Below are positions 18,780 through 28,691 of a stretch of DNA of 64,000 bases, piece by piece. The notes under the pieces are model-generated. The model did no database searches. It was not told the origin of the DNA and saw only the letters and a list, made by a program, of their open reading frames with translations. The DNA lies in NCBI GenBank assembly GCA_005862285.1, contig SZXW01000007.1, positions 97,109-161,108 on the forward strand, given 5' to 3'. Source of the DNA: Chlorobium sp. Lineage in GTDB: Bacteria > Bacteroidota > Chlorobiia > Chlorobiales > Chlorobiaceae. The translations under genes were made by a program, and so were the position numbers. Position 1 is the first letter of the stretch. Each line of letters begins with the position of its first letter.

Positions 18780-20066
18780 ATGGATAACAACAAAAACAGA
18801 AACCCTTTACAGACCATCATCATAACAGGAACGCTCGGCATCCTGATTGTGATCGGTGGAACTGCGGGGTTTCTCGCCAAGCAGAAGCAACTGCTTGACA
18901 GGCTTGAGCAGAAACAGGCTTGCTTTCTCGATCTTGTTGACTTCAGGGGACGGCTTATAGAATTCGAACTGTCGCGGAAAAAAACATTCCGCAATAGCCA
19001 TGCTTTTTCAAAACAGGATACCAGGGGAGAAAAAAAAGCAGCTTCGCTTCTTTTCATATATGACAAGCTTCTGACCGATATGAAAACAACCGGATTGCAG
19101 CCACTTCCTTCGCTTACGGAAAGCAGAGAAGGCCGGGTTGTCATATCCGGATTATATCTTGAAAACTTCCTCTCTGAATTGAACAAAGCAGTTGAAAAGT
19201 CAGAATCAGAAACAAAAAAAGCAACCGGAGAGCTGGTTGTCATCAATGAATTCTTTCTGTTTTTCATCCTCATAATACTTCTCACCCTGAGTATAACTGC
19301 AGGATGGCAGCTGCACAGAAATTACCGCCGTACCCTTATTCCGCTTGCCCAGCTTGCCGCACAAATGAAACTGCTGAACAGAAACATTCCTGAAAGTATC
19401 CATGACACCGCTGAAGAAATAAAAAAAGAGCTCTCAGGAACATCGCATTCCAGCGATATCACGCAGATAACCGAATCAATCGTGGAATTTTTTACCGAGA
19501 TCGAGGCGAAGAACAAAAAACTCGATGAAGTGAATATCAGGGATGAAAAAACAGGCCTTTTCAATTACCGGCATTTCAAAGAGCATCTCATTATTGAGAC
19601 CGAACGCACAAAACGTCAGGGCAACAAGGTTTCTCTCGCCATGATCGATATCGATCACTTCAAGGAGTACAATGACAGAAACGGTCATCTGGCCGGAGAC
19701 CAGGTACTGAAAACGCTTGCGGAACTGATCAGCAACCTGTGCCGTTCTTCCGACATACCTTCGAGGTTCGGAGGAGAGGAATTCGCCGTTCTTTTTCCGA
19801 ATACCGATTCCGGAACAGCAAGGGAAATTGCGGTACGACTGCGCAGGGCAATAGCCTCAGAGCCTTTTGAAAACGAAGAATATCAGCCTTCCGGCCAATT
19901 GACGGTCAGTATCGGTGTTGCGACTTTTCCTTGCGATGCCGATGACTGGCATGCACTGATTGAAAATGCCGACCGGGCGCTCTATTCTGCGAAATCATCC
20001 GGAAGGAACAGTGTCGTGACCTTCGCTTCAATCGAAAAAGCCGAGCCCTCCCGTAATGAAACCTGA
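18780..20066 (+). CDS. Membrane GGDEF diguanylate cyclase
   Basis: 428 residues. Membrane segments at about 12-33 and 153-176 flank a periplasmic sensor region of roughly 120 residues. A short linker with HAMP-like character and a coiled coil (about 225-255) leads to the GGDEF domain (about 256-420). The active site is GGEEF at 331-335, and RSSD at 322-325 is a correctly spaced inhibitory I-site, so it should be an active, product-inhibited c-di-GMP synthase. SLAMIDIDHFKEYND is the conserved metal/substrate strand. The stop overlaps the next gene by 11 bp, so the cyclase is tied to the LolC/E-like permeases downstream and the binding-protein-like lipoprotein upstream. Confidence 0.92.
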   Translation: MDNNKNRNPLQTIIITGTLGILIVIGGTAGFLAKQKQLLDRLEQKQACFLDLVDFRGRLIEFELSRKKTFRNSHAFSKQDTRGEKKAASLLFIYDKLLTDMKTTGLQPLPSLTESREGRVVISGLYLENFLSELNKAVEKSESETKKATGELVVINEFFLFFILIILLTLSITAGWQLHRNYRRTLIPLAQLAAQMKLLNRNIPESIHDTAEEIKKELSGTSHSSDITQITESIVEFFTEIEAKNKKLDEVNIRDEKTGLFNYRHFKEHLIIETERTKRQGNKVSLAMIDIDHFKEYNDRNGHLAGDQVLKTLAELISNLCRSSDIPSRFGGEEFAVLFPNTDSGTAREIAVRLRRAIASEPFENEEYQPSGQLTVSIGVATFPCDADDWHALIENADRALYSAKSSGRNSVVTFASIEKAEPSRNET

Positions 20067-21321
20067 ATTTTACCTGGCAAAACGGTTTGCCTTCAACAAG
20101 CGGTCGGCATCAAAACCAACGTTCATCGTCATGGTGGCAGTAATCGGAATCGCTGTCGGAACTGCCGCACTTATTCTCACCCTTTCTATCGTCAAGGGTT
20201 TTGCTGACAGTATCGAAAGCAAACTGATCGGTTTCAGTACACACATGCAGATCCGTCAGCCGGATGACCGGCTTTTCCCGGAACGCCGTACCGACCTTGC
20301 AATGATAACCGGCAATGGTAACGTAGAGAACGCTTTCCCTTTTCTTGAAAAAAGTTTTGTCATACGAAGTCGTATTGCAGACGGCAGTTACCGCAGCAAA
20401 CCCGTTATTGTAAAAGGAATCACCGGACAGCAGAGAACGGCATTCCTGAAAAACTACCTGAGGAACGGCACGACTCAATATGAGAGCAACATAAAAGAGC
20501 TCTCGCTTTTTGCCGGCGGGACCCTTGCCGAAAACCTGCATCTCACAACAGGTAAAAAAGTGCTGTTGATAGGACTCGGAAACGGATCCGAAGGAACGAA
20601 GCTCATAACAGAGAACAAAAACATGGTTGATCTGCTCTCCTCGCTCAATATCGAGGTCGGGATCATACGTGGTATTTATGATACGGGACTGCAGGAGGGA
20701 TTCGACGATTCGGTCCTGTTGTGCGACCTCGACCAGTTGCAGGAACGCTTCGATCCGGCGAAGATCAGCGGTTATGATGCAAACGTTCGAAATCTGGCCT
20801 ATCTGCCGGCTACCGTCAGGAGCGTCACGGAAAAACTGGGTTATCCATTTTACGGCTATACGGTTTTCGAACGTTATGCCAATCTTTTCGAGTGGCTCAA
20901 ACTTCAGAAAAATATCATGCCGCTGCTTATTGTAACGATTACGGTCGTGGCTGTTTTCAATATCATTTCAACGCTTCTTGTCCTGATTATCGAAAAGACC
21001 AGGGAAATAGGCATGCTCTGCGCATTAGGGCTCGAACCCCGGAAAATCAGCATGGTTTTTTTATCACAGGCTTTTCTGATTTCGCTCATCGGCATCGCGG
21101 CGGGAAATATGATAGCTCTCTCTTTTTCCCTGTTCGAACAGCGTTTTCATCTTATAACTCTGCCTGAGAAAAGCTATTTCATCAAATATGTCGCGATCCT
21201 TATCGATCCTCTTGACTATGCCTCAGTATCTCTCGCTGTTCTGGCCCTGACCCTGTTTTTTGCATTCATACCGGCAAGGATAGCTGCATCGCTCAAACCG
21301 GGAACCGCTCTCGGAACTTAA
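20056..21321 (+). CDS. LolC/LolE-type (MacB/FtsX-fold) ABC permease 1
   Basis: 421 residues. One membrane segment near the N-terminus (FIVMVAVIGIAVGTAALIL), a periplasmic MacB_PCD-like domain (about 50-265) and three C-terminal membrane segments (about 285-410) give the FtsX/LolC architecture. In LolCDE this permease type extracts lipoproteins from the inner membrane for transport to the outer membrane. The MREIGMLCALG-type coupling helix is seen as KTREIGMLCALGLEPRKI. No ATPase (LolD) is encoded nearby. It overlaps the cyclase gene by 11 bp. Confidence 0.85.
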   Translation: MKPEFYLAKRFAFNKRSASKPTFIVMVAVIGIAVGTAALILTLSIVKGFADSIESKLIGFSTHMQIRQPDDRLFPERRTDLAMITGNGNVENAFPFLEKSFVIRSRIADGSYRSKPVIVKGITGQQRTAFLKNYLRNGTTQYESNIKELSLFAGGTLAENLHLTTGKKVLLIGLGNGSEGTKLITENKNMVDLLSSLNIEVGIIRGIYDTGLQEGFDDSVLLCDLDQLQERFDPAKISGYDANVRNLAYLPATVRSVTEKLGYPFYGYTVFERYANLFEWLKLQKNIMPLLIVTITVVAVFNIISTLLVLIIEKTREIGMLCALGLEPRKISMVFLSQAFLISLIGIAAGNMIALSFSLFEQRFHLITLPEKSYFIKYVAILIDPLDYASVSLAVLALTLFFAFIPARIAASLKPGTALGT

Positions 21322-21333
21322 CGGAATGGTCCT

Positions 21334-22584
21334 ATGAAAATCGGTTTATGGATTGCGCGACGTTTCAGCTTCGCACGGAAGAGGTTCAGGATTATCAATG
21401 TGATATCCGCCATCAGCCTTGCGGGAATAGTCATCGGCGTCAGCACTCTTCTTGTCGTGATGAGCGTACTGAACGGTTTTCAGAAAATTGCCCGCGATCT
21501 CTTTATCACCATCGAAAGCCCGGTACAGATCATCTCTGCCAATGGAAACAAAGTGGCAGTGCCCGATAGCCTTCTTCATGCCATCAGGGCTATCGGAGGT
21601 GTTTCGATCGCCGAACCTTTTGTGGAAGGGGAAGCCGTCATCGCGAGCGGAAACAGAAGCGAGCTTGTTATGGTGAAAGGCATCAGCGATTCAGCGCAAC
21701 GGAAGCTCATGTCAGACACTCACACATCCAGACCATATTTTGATGATAATACAATTTCGGCGGGGGAAATGCTGTCCGCAAGAACACGCCTGCACGTATA
21801 TGATCAGGTCAAGATTTTCAGTCCGGAACTGATTTCCCTCGGGCTTGAAAGCCTTTCCGAACCGTATTTGCTGCCTGCGCTCAATATTCCTGAAACGACG
21901 GTCTATTCGATATTTTCACTGCAGAGGATTTTTAACGATCGATATGTGCTGACCTCAGGAAATTTTGCCCAGAAAATTCTTCTTCATGAAAGGGGAGAGT
22001 ATTCAGGAATCGATATATGGGGCAAGAACGGACGACAGGACAAAAAACTCGAGCATGAAATCAGGAAATGGCTAGCGCAAAGCCCATGGAAAAACACCTG
22101 TCGGGTCAGAACGCTCGAAGAAAAATACAAAAATGTGTTTATGGTTATGCAGCTTGAAAAATGGGTCACGTTCAGCGTGCTCATGCTGATTATTCTTGTA
22201 GCCGCGCTCAGCCTGACCGGAGCTCTCGCCATGACGGCGATCGACAAACAGCGGGAGCTGTTCTACCTGCGCTGTCTTGGCATGGAAAAACCGCAGTTCA
22301 TGTCGATTTTCATCATTCAGGGAGGTATGACCGGTGTTGCCGGTACGGCTGCGGGATCGATCATTGCATGGGGAATATGCAGGCTCCAGGAACTATACAA
22401 GATTGTCAAACTGCCATCACAAAGCGCTTTTATCATTTCCTCATACCCGGTCAGTATGCATCTCGAGGATTTTATCGTTGTGGGAGTTACGGCCGTCCTG
22501 TTCTGTTTTGCCGTAAGCCTCTATCCGGCAAGAAAAGCCGCATTGATCGCAACGAGCCGTTCCCTCGAACTGAAAACCAACTGA
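21334..22584 (+). CDS. LolC/LolE-type ABC permease 2
   Basis: 416 residues with the same architecture as the preceding gene: an N-terminal segment ([27 protein letters not shown], the LolC/E start signature, describing about residues 20-46), a periplasmic domain, then three membrane helices. The coupling helix reads [18 protein letters not shown]. The two permeases probably form a LolCE-like heterodimer. The gene is 12 bp after its partner and is the last of the operon; the convergent GNAT gene ends only 5 bp away with no terminator between. Confidence 0.87.
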   Translation: MKIGLWIARRFSFARKRFRIINVISAISLAGIVIGVSTLLVVMSVLNGFQKIARDLFITIESPVQIISANGNKVAVPDSLLHAIRAIGGVSIAEPFVEGEAVIASGNRSELVMVKGISDSAQRKLMSDTHTSRPYFDDNTISAGEMLSARTRLHVYDQVKIFSPELISLGLESLSEPYLLPALNIPETTVYSIFSLQRIFNDRYVLTSGNFAQKILLHERGEYSGIDIWGKNGRQDKKLEHEIRKWLAQSPWKNTCRVRTLEEKYKNVFMVMQLEKWVTFSVLMLIILVAALSLTGALAMTAIDKQRELFYLRCLGMEKPQFMSIFIIQGGMTGVAGTAAGSIIAWGICRLQELYKIVKLPSQSAFIISSYPVSMHLEDFIVVGVTAVLFCFAVSLYPARKAALIATSRSLELKTN

Positions 22585-22589
22585 AGCGG

Positions 22590-23039
22590 TCAAGTGATGA
22601 GTTTTCTGAAAACAGCCATCCCTGAACGCAAAAAGCCTCGTGAAATATAAAACTGCTGGCCTGTTTCATTGTCATGATCGGTCAGCAGGGTAATACGCCT
22701 GATTCCGGAACTCCTGGCAAAATCAATGGCACGATCGATGAGCCGGGAACCGTATCCCTTGCCCCGGTAAGCCGGAGCTACGATCATATCCTCCAGCAAG
22801 GCAACCTTCTCGCCGAGGTAAGTACTCACAGTAAAGAGCAGCATGACCATTCCCTGAATGCTGCCGTCTACCTCACAGACGAAAACCCTGCCTATCTCCG
22901 GATTGCCTATAACCATGCCGAGAGCTTTCGACTGGTTTGTTCTGTCGGCCGAAAACTCATGCTCCTGGCTGAAGAGAATCCCAAGAAGTTCAACACAGCG
23001 AGCTATGTCTTCAGGTGTTGCCGTTCGGATAATGGACAT
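22590..23039 (-). CDS. GNAT family N-acetyltransferase
   Basis: 149 residues forming a single GNAT domain. The acetyl-CoA-binding motif A is at about residues 87-110 (VAPAYRGKGYGSRLIDRAI, with the R-G-x-G-x-G/S core), preceded by the beta-4 strand VALLEDMIV and followed by RRITLLTDHDNETGQQFYISRGF. The substrate cannot be predicted. It is monocistronic and convergent with the LolC/E operon. Confidence 0.85.
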   Translation of the reverse strand: MSIIRTATPEDIARCVELLGILFSQEHEFSADRTNQSKALGMVIGNPEIGRVFVCEVDGSIQGMVMLLFTVSTYLGEKVALLEDMIVAPAYRGKGYGSRLIDRAIDFARSSGIRRITLLTDHDNETGQQFYISRGFLRSGMAVFRKLIT

Positions 23040-23176
23040 GTTCCGATAAAATGATTTTTCGTTGAGAAGGTACTTTTATATGACAATTCGGACCAAACAG
23101 GATTACTACTTTTTAATCGCTGGAGTAATTACCAGCATATCATTTCATTTCGGATAATCAAAACTGACAGATTGTC

Positions 23177-23204
23177 CATTTTCCTGGGAAAAAACAGGAA
23201 AATG
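23177..23204. promoter_or_regulatory. 10-bp inverted repeat in the GNAT / UPF0016 intergenic region
   Basis: CATTTTCCTG (23177-23186) and CAGGAAAATG (23195-23204) form a perfect 10-bp stem with an 8-nt purine loop, 108 bp before the UPF0016 start. There is no following T run, so it is more likely an operator or leader hairpin than a terminator. No yybP-ykoY-type Mn riboswitch consensus was recognised around it. Confidence 0.4.
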
Positions 23205-23311
23205 CCTGATACAGGAGCCTGTCCCGTGCTGTGCTTTTTTATTTGTACATACCCGTGGATTGCCCTATACTTGTGCATTCTTGAACATTCATCCAACCTG
23301 TATCACCATCG

Positions 23312-23959
23312 ATGGACGCATTCTGGCTCTCACTCGTGATAATTTTTCTTGCCGAGCTTGGAGATAAAACCCAGCTTGTAGCCCTGACCCTTGCAACCTG
23401 CTACAATACCGGTGTCGTGCTGTGGGGAATTTTCTGGGCAACGCTTGCCGTCCACGTTTTTTCTGCAGGAATCGGCTGGTTTATCGGCGGGAAGCTGCCG
23501 GTCGAATGGATCAAATTCATCGCCGGAGCCGCATTCATCGCTTTCGGGTTCTGGACCCTCCGCGGGGATCATCTCGATGAAGATGAAAAGAGCTGCAAAA
23601 CGGGCATAAACCCTTTCTGGCTTGTGTTTTCAACGTTTTTCATGGCCGAACTTGGGGACAAGACAATGCTTTCCACCATCACCCTCGCATCGACAAAACC
23701 TTTCCTCCCGGTCTGGCTCGGCTCGACGGTCGGCATGGTTATTTCGGATGGACTGGCAATAATCGTTGGAAAAATGCTCCATACGCAGTTGCCTGAAAAA
23801 GCTGTCAAGATCGGAGCATCGATCATCTTTTTCCTGTTCGGTATCTTCAGTATGTATGAAGGCGGATCAGGGTTCAGCTTCGTTATCTGGGCAATCGCTG
23901 TTCTGGTTGTCCTGCTTACCGGCTATCTTTTTCTCAGAAAACCGTCAATCAATGCCTGA
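23312..23959 (+). CDS. UPF0016/GDT1 (TMEM165-like) cation transporter
   Basis: 215 residues with six predicted membrane helices in two homologous halves. Each half carries the family motif E-x-[20 protein letters not shown] near residue 15 and [16 protein letters not shown] near residue 114. Characterised members export Mn2+ or move Ca2+/Mn2+ against H+; the acidic residues of the two motifs form the cation path. The likely role is Mn2+ homeostasis at the inner membrane. The gene is monocistronic and is preceded by a perfect 10-bp inverted repeat that may be regulatory. Confidence 0.9.
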   Translation: MDAFWLSLVIIFLAELGDKTQLVALTLATCYNTGVVLWGIFWATLAVHVFSAGIGWFIGGKLPVEWIKFIAGAAFIAFGFWTLRGDHLDEDEKSCKTGINPFWLVFSTFFMAELGDKTMLSTITLASTKPFLPVWLGSTVGMVISDGLAIIVGKMLHTQLPEKAVKIGASIIFFLFGIFSMYEGGSGFSFVIWAIAVLVVLLTGYLFLRKPSINA

Positions 23960-23995
23960 TGAACAGAGCCCGGCTCATAATTGATGTGCCCAAAA

Positions 23996-24844
23996 TTACA
24001 CCACTTTTGCTCCCGATCGCTTCATGCTGAAAAATATGACACCGCTTGCAACGATCATGAGGAAACAAAGCACCTGTCCCATTGAAAAATTCAGAAAGAC
24101 AAACCCGAGCTGCGCATCCGGTTCGCGGAAATATTCGATAAAAAAGCGGAACAGACCATAACAGAAAAGATACATGGCTGACAGAAATCCGGTGAACGGG
24201 GATTTTTTGCGGAAAAGCCAGAGAATCGAAAAGAGCACGATGCCTTCAAAAAGTGCTTCGTAAAGCTGCGAAGGATGCCTGAGCTCATGGGTCGGAGCAG
24301 AAGGAAAATACATGCCGATTGCCGCAGTGGTCACTCTGCCGTACAATTCACCGTTGATGAAATTGCCGAGACGGCCAAATGTATAGCCAAGAGGCACCGA
24401 AGCTATGAACAGGTCGAAGGTTTCGAAAAAACCTTTTTTCCGTGATCGTGAAAAAGCCCACAGGGCAATGATGGTACCGATAATCCCCCCATGGTATGAC
24501 ATACCGGTGATACCCGTAAAACGGCAAGTGCCGGAAGATGATGCCCAGGGCAGAAGCATGCCGAGGGGATCGCTCATAAACGATTCCATACCATAAAAGA
24601 TAATATATCCGATCCGGCCTCCCAGAACGACACCCGCCATTGCCCAGGTTAGTGCATCCCCGATATAGGAGCGTTCGAAATGCAGTTTCTCTGTTTTCAG
24701 GCGATAGAGGGACATGACATAAACAACGGCAAATGCAACGATGTACATCATACCGTACCATCGGATCGGAAAATTGCCGATTGTAACAATCACAGGATTC
24801 ATCCGGGAAGGCAAATGCTGCCACCAGAGAAGGAAATCGTTCAT
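23996..24844 (-). CDS. lgt: Prolipoprotein diacylglyceryl transferase
   Basis: 282 residues with seven membrane helices. Lgt transfers diacylglycerol from phosphatidylglycerol to the lipobox Cys, the first lipoprotein-maturation step at the inner membrane. The PROSITE-type signature GRLGNFINGELYGR is at 157-170, with HPSQLYEA downstream, and SYHGGIIG near 116-123 includes the conserved active-site His. It is convergent with the UPF0016 gene, and a divergent 141-bp region separates it from aclB. Confidence 0.95.
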   Translation of the reverse strand: MNDFLLWWQHLPSRMNPVIVTIGNFPIRWYGMMYIVAFAVVYVMSLYRLKTEKLHFERSYIGDALTWAMAGVVLGGRIGYIIFYGMESFMSDPLGMLLPWASSSGTCRFTGITGMSYHGGIIGTIIALWAFSRSRKKGFFETFDLFIASVPLGYTFGRLGNFINGELYGRVTTAAIGMYFPSAPTHELRHPSQLYEALFEGIVLFSILWLFRKKSPFTGFLSAMYLFCYGLFRFFIEYFREPDAQLGFVFLNFSMGQVLCFLMIVASGVIFFSMKRSGAKVV

Positions 24845-24985
24845 AAATGAATTATTTCTATGGTTTTTTCGCCCGTAAAAACGGACAGAGTGTTGGATTA
24901 TATTAAAATATAGTTAATTTGAAACCTTGCGCATTTCCGTTTTCCGTTTTTCATACCCAATAACATAATAAACCCGTAATAGAGT

Positions 24986-26182
24986 ATGGCTAAAATACTT
25001 GAAGGGCCCGCTATGAAGTTATTCAACAAATGGGGCATTCCTGTGCCTAATTATGTTGTCATCATGGACCCTAACCGTCTCGAACAGCTTGGTGAAGCTA
25101 ATAAATGGCTGAGAGAATCAAAACTTGTCGTTAAAGCCCATGAGGCTATCGGCGGCCGTTACAAGCTCGGTCTCGTCAAACTCGGTCTGAACCTTGAAGG
25201 TGCTCTCGAGGCCGCAAAGGAAATGATCGGCCACAGGATCGGCACTTCTGTTGTGCGCCAGGTCATTGTCGCAGAGATGCTTGACCATGATGAGGAATAT
25301 TATGTATCCATCGCCGGAAACCGGGACGGAGCCGAACTTCTTCTTTCAAATAAAGGTGGTGTCGATATCGAAGACAACTGGGATACCGTAAGGCGCCTTT
25401 TCATCCCGCTCGATGAAAATCCGACCATCGAAAGACTGACCGAAGTTGCAGAAGAAGCCGGTTTTACTGGGGAAGTAGCCGAGCGTGTCGGCAAAATCGC
25501 TTCACGCCTGATTCTCTGTTTTGATAACGAAGATGCGCAGTCTATCGAGATCAACCCGCTTGTCATCAGGAAAAGTGATATGCGTTTCGCCGCACTTGAT
25601 GCCGTCATGAACGTGGACTGGGATGCCCGGTTCCGTCATGCCGACTGGGATTTCAAACCTGTTTCTGAAATAGGTCGCCCTTATACCGAGGCGGAACAGC
25701 AGATCATGGATATCGATGCCCGTATCAAGGGTTCCGTAAAGTTTGTAGAGGTTCCCGGCGGAGATGTCGCACTTCTTACCGCTGGCGGCGGAGCATCGGT
25801 TTTCTATTCGGATGCTGTCGTTGCAAGAGGAGGCACTATCGCCAATTATGCCGAATATTCGGGTGATCCCCCCGACTGGGCAGTGGAAGCGCTTACAGAA
25901 ACCATCTGCATGCTGCCGAACATCAAGCATATCATTGTCGGAGGCGCCATAGCCAACTTCACCGACGTGAAAGCGACGTTCAACGGTATCATCAACGGTT
26001 TCCGTGAAAGCAAATCCAAAGGATACCTTGAAAATGTCAAAATCTGGGTCAGACGTGGTGGCCCGAATGAAGCCCAGGGTCTCGCCATGATGAAAAAGCT
26101 GCAGGAAGAAGGGTTCGATATCCATGTCTACGACCGCAGCATGCCAATGACAGATATCGTCGACCTTGCGATGAACTCGTAA
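24986..26182 (+). CDS. aclB: ATP-citrate lyase, AclB subunit
   Basis: 398 residues, the size of the green sulfur bacterial AclB. With AclA it cleaves citrate with ATP and CoA to acetyl-CoA and oxaloacetate, the diagnostic step of the reductive TCA cycle. The N-terminal part has the ATP-grasp fold of succinyl-CoA synthetase beta (LVVKAHEAIGGRYKLGLVKL, ending with IEINPLVIR, which supplies metal ligands). The C-terminal flavodoxin-like domain includes LTAGGGASVFYSDAVV and the GGAIANFTDVKATFNGI loop. The ATG at 24986 gives the expected N-terminus MAKILEGPAMKLFNKWGIPVP. aclA follows 61 bp downstream. Confidence 0.96.
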   Translation: MAKILEGPAMKLFNKWGIPVPNYVVIMDPNRLEQLGEANKWLRESKLVVKAHEAIGGRYKLGLVKLGLNLEGALEAAKEMIGHRIGTSVVRQVIVAEMLDHDEEYYVSIAGNRDGAELLLSNKGGVDIEDNWDTVRRLFIPLDENPTIERLTEVAEEAGFTGEVAERVGKIASRLILCFDNEDAQSIEINPLVIRKSDMRFAALDAVMNVDWDARFRHADWDFKPVSEIGRPYTEAEQQIMDIDARIKGSVKFVEVPGGDVALLTAGGGASVFYSDAVVARGGTIANYAEYSGDPPDWAVEALTETICMLPNIKHIIVGGAIANFTDVKATFNGIINGFRESKSKGYLENVKIWVRRGGPNEAQGLAMMKKLQEEGFDIHVYDRSMPMTDIVDLAMNS

Positions 26183-26243
26183 GACCGGACTTGTCTGAAA
26201 AACCCTATAGAGATATTTCCAAACTTATTAAACCGAAACAATC

Positions 26244-28076
26244 GTGAGCATATTAGCAAATAAAGACACACGAGCGGTCATCATTGGCGGTGCAGCCGGT
26301 TTGAATGCGGCAAGACGGATGGCTCAGTTCGATTTTCTCATCAATCGGCCTCTTACCGTACAGGCTTTCGTGTATCCTCCCGAAGAGGGACAGCAGAAGG
26401 AAATTTACCGCGGCGGCGAGTTGAACAACGTTCACGTGTATGCATCGCTTGAAAAAGCGCTGGAGGAAAATCCGCAGATCAATACCGCGCTTATTTACAT
26501 AGGCGCATCGAGGGCATACCAGTCGGCCAAGGAAGCCATCGAGTCAAAAAATATCAAACTTGTCTCGATGATCACCGAAGGTGTCCCTGAAAAGGATGCG
26601 AAAAAACTGTGTAAAATCGCCTTAACTAACGGCAAGATTTTTAACGGACCATCCTCGATAGGAATCATGTCGGCAGGGGAGTGCCGTCTTGGCGTTATCG
26701 GAGGCGAGTACAAAAACCTCAAGCTCTGCAACCTATACCGTCCCGGTTCGTTCGGCGTCATCACCAAATCCGGCGGACTTTCGAACGAAACCATGTGGCT
26801 TTGCGCACAGAACGGCGACGGCATTACTTCAGCCGTGGCGATTGGCGGCGATTCCTATCCCGGTACCGATTTCGTCACATACCTTCAGATGTTTGAAAAT
26901 GACCCGGATACGAAAGCCGTCGTCATTGTCGGTGAAGTCGGCGGAACGCTCGAAGAGGAAGCTGCTGATTGGCTGAAACAGGAAAAACGCAGGATCAAGG
27001 TAATTGCCGCAATCGGCGGTACCTGCCAGGAGGTGCTTCCTCAGGGTATGAAATTCGGCCATGCCGGCGCCAAGGAAGGAAAGAAAGGACTCGGCTCCGC
27101 ACGTTCGAAAATCAATGCTCTTCGTGAGGCGGGTGCTCATGTTCCTGATACTTTCGGAGGGTTGAGCAAAGCAATCAAACAGGTTTACCAGGAACTCATC
27201 GCGAACGGCGTGATCAAGCCGGAGGCGGAGATCGACGAAAAACTGCTGCCCGCACTGCCGCCAAGCGTACAGGAAGTCATGAAGCAGGGTGAAGTCATCG
27301 TCGAACCGCTCATCCGCACCACGATTTCCGACGATCGCGGAGAAGAGCCTCGCTACTTAGGCTATGCTGCTTCCGAGCTCTGCGAAGAAGGATATGGCAT
27401 CGAGGATGTGATCGGCCTGCTCTGGAACAAGAAACTCCCGACAAAAGAAGAGTCTGAAATCATCAAACGCATCATTATGATCTCGGCTGACCACGGCCCG
27501 GCGGTATCAGGAGCATTTGGCGCCATTATCGGGGCTTGTGCCGGCATCGACATGCCTCAGGCAGTCTCGGCAGGTATGACCATGATCGGACCAAGGTTCG
27601 GCGGTGCCGTTACCAATGCGGGCAAATATTTCAAATTAGGTGTCAAAGAATATCCGAACGATATCGCAGGCTTCCTTGCATGGATGAAACAGAACGTCGG
27701 CCCGGTCCCGGGTATCGGTCACAGGGTCAAGAGCGTAAAAAATCCTGACAAGAGGGTAAAATACCTCGTAGAGTATGTAAAACACCAGACATCGCTGCAT
27801 ACTCCTTGCCTTGATTACGCTCTGGAAGTCGAAAAGATCACGACAGCCAAAAAAGACAATCTTATCCTGAATGTCGATGGTACAATCGGCTGTATTCTTG
27901 TCGATCTCGATTTCCCGGAGTATTCACTGAACGGGTTCTTCGTTCTTGCGCGAACAATCGGCATGATCGGGCACTGGATCGACCAGAACAACCAGAACTC
28001 ACGCCTTATCAGATTGTACGATTACCTGATCAACTATGCCGTAAAGGAAGAACGTCCTGTTCCGGCAAAGAAGTAA
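26244..28076 (+). CDS. aclA: ATP-citrate lyase, AclA subunit
   Basis: 610 residues, starting at a GTG (26244). The N-terminal half resembles succinyl-CoA synthetase alpha, with CoA-binding and swivel domains. KFGHAGAKEG contains His273, the position reported to be phosphorylated in the Chlorobium limicola enzyme. The C-terminal half (about 350-600) is a citrate-synthase-like domain with ISADHGPAVSGAFGAIIGAC, PRFGGAVTNAG and GIGHRVKSVKNPDKR. It forms the catalytic core with AclB and is the main sign that the host fixes carbon by the reverse TCA cycle. A strong terminator follows. Confidence 0.97.
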   Translation: MSILANKDTRAVIIGGAAGLNAARRMAQFDFLINRPLTVQAFVYPPEEGQQKEIYRGGELNNVHVYASLEKALEENPQINTALIYIGASRAYQSAKEAIESKNIKLVSMITEGVPEKDAKKLCKIALTNGKIFNGPSSIGIMSAGECRLGVIGGEYKNLKLCNLYRPGSFGVITKSGGLSNETMWLCAQNGDGITSAVAIGGDSYPGTDFVTYLQMFENDPDTKAVVIVGEVGGTLEEEAADWLKQEKRRIKVIAAIGGTCQEVLPQGMKFGHAGAKEGKKGLGSARSKINALREAGAHVPDTFGGLSKAIKQVYQELIANGVIKPEAEIDEKLLPALPPSVQEVMKQGEVIVEPLIRTTISDDRGEEPRYLGYAASELCEEGYGIEDVIGLLWNKKLPTKEESEIIKRIIMISADHGPAVSGAFGAIIGACAGIDMPQAVSAGMTMIGPRFGGAVTNAGKYFKLGVKEYPNDIAGFLAWMKQNVGPVPGIGHRVKSVKNPDKRVKYLVEYVKHQTSLHTPCLDYALEVEKITTAKKDNLILNVDGTIGCILVDLDFPEYSLNGFFVLARTIGMIGHWIDQNNQNSRLIRLYDYLINYAVKEERPVPAKK

Positions 28077-28105
28077 AGAAGGAATTGTTCAAGGGCCAAT
28101 CACTC

Positions 28106-28138
28106 AAAAGAGCGGGGAAAGTCAAACCCCGCTCTTTT
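28106..28138 (+). terminator. Rho-independent terminator of aclBA
   Basis: AAAAGAGCGGGG (28106-28117) pairs perfectly with CCCCGCTCTTTT (28127-28138) around a 9-nt loop, 30 bp past the aclA stop. The symmetrical A/T ends allow bidirectional action. Confidence 0.92.
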
Positions 28139-28242
28139 AGTTTGGAATCCGTATTTGTTGTATAATATATATTATGTATAGTAATAAGATAAAATGAAAC
28201 CTCTTCATGATAATCTCTTTGTCGCTATACGGAAAGTCATGT

Positions 28243-28446
28243 TCATGTATTGTTTTCGATCAGCATGATGAAGGCATCTTCAATCCCTGGATCGGCTTTT
28301 TTTACCAGAGCATCTGTAATGCCTTTCGAAACGAGCCATGTCTTGATCTCACAGGGATCAGGCCCGGGACGGCTGTCAGAATAATGCATTTCGGAACCGA
28401 AAACATTGACCGATACGGCATAAGGTGATTTCGCCAGGTTCGCTGG
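28243..28446 (-). pseudogene. Remnant of an ABC-2 type transporter ATPase, C-terminal end
   Basis: On the minus strand a frame of about 68 codons ends at TGA 28243-28245 and reads PANLAKSPYAVSVNVFGSEM, then HYSDSRPGPDP, then WLVSKGITDALVKKADPGIE and DAFIMLIENNT. The last part matches the P-S-L-E-D-x-F-(I/V) end of drug/ABC-2 exporter ATPases, whose C-terminal domain follows the nucleotide-binding core. Nothing upstream encodes that core (no Walker or signature motif), so this is a 5'-truncated remnant. The flanking 28139-28691 region holds no other gene. Confidence 0.4.
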
Positions 28447-28691
28447 AGAGTGACATAAAGGTTGATAAACAAAGCCCCTGAAACTGCAGCAATCGATCTG
28501 GCCATGATATTCCTGTTGATATTCATGCTCCGATTTTCACTTGAATATAATTTTTCTATACGTTACCGTAATACATTGGGGCATCATGAAAGGCCTTATT
28601 TTGCCCCCGACGAACCATGAATTGCTGAGAAATGCAGCATTCCTGTTCAACTTTATTTTATAAAATTCACCCACTAAACAATAGAGGCCTG

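Noticed and set aside
23040..23311. yybP-ykoY (manganese) riboswitch before the UPF0016 gene
   Set aside because: The conserved core elements were not found; only a simple hairpin is present.
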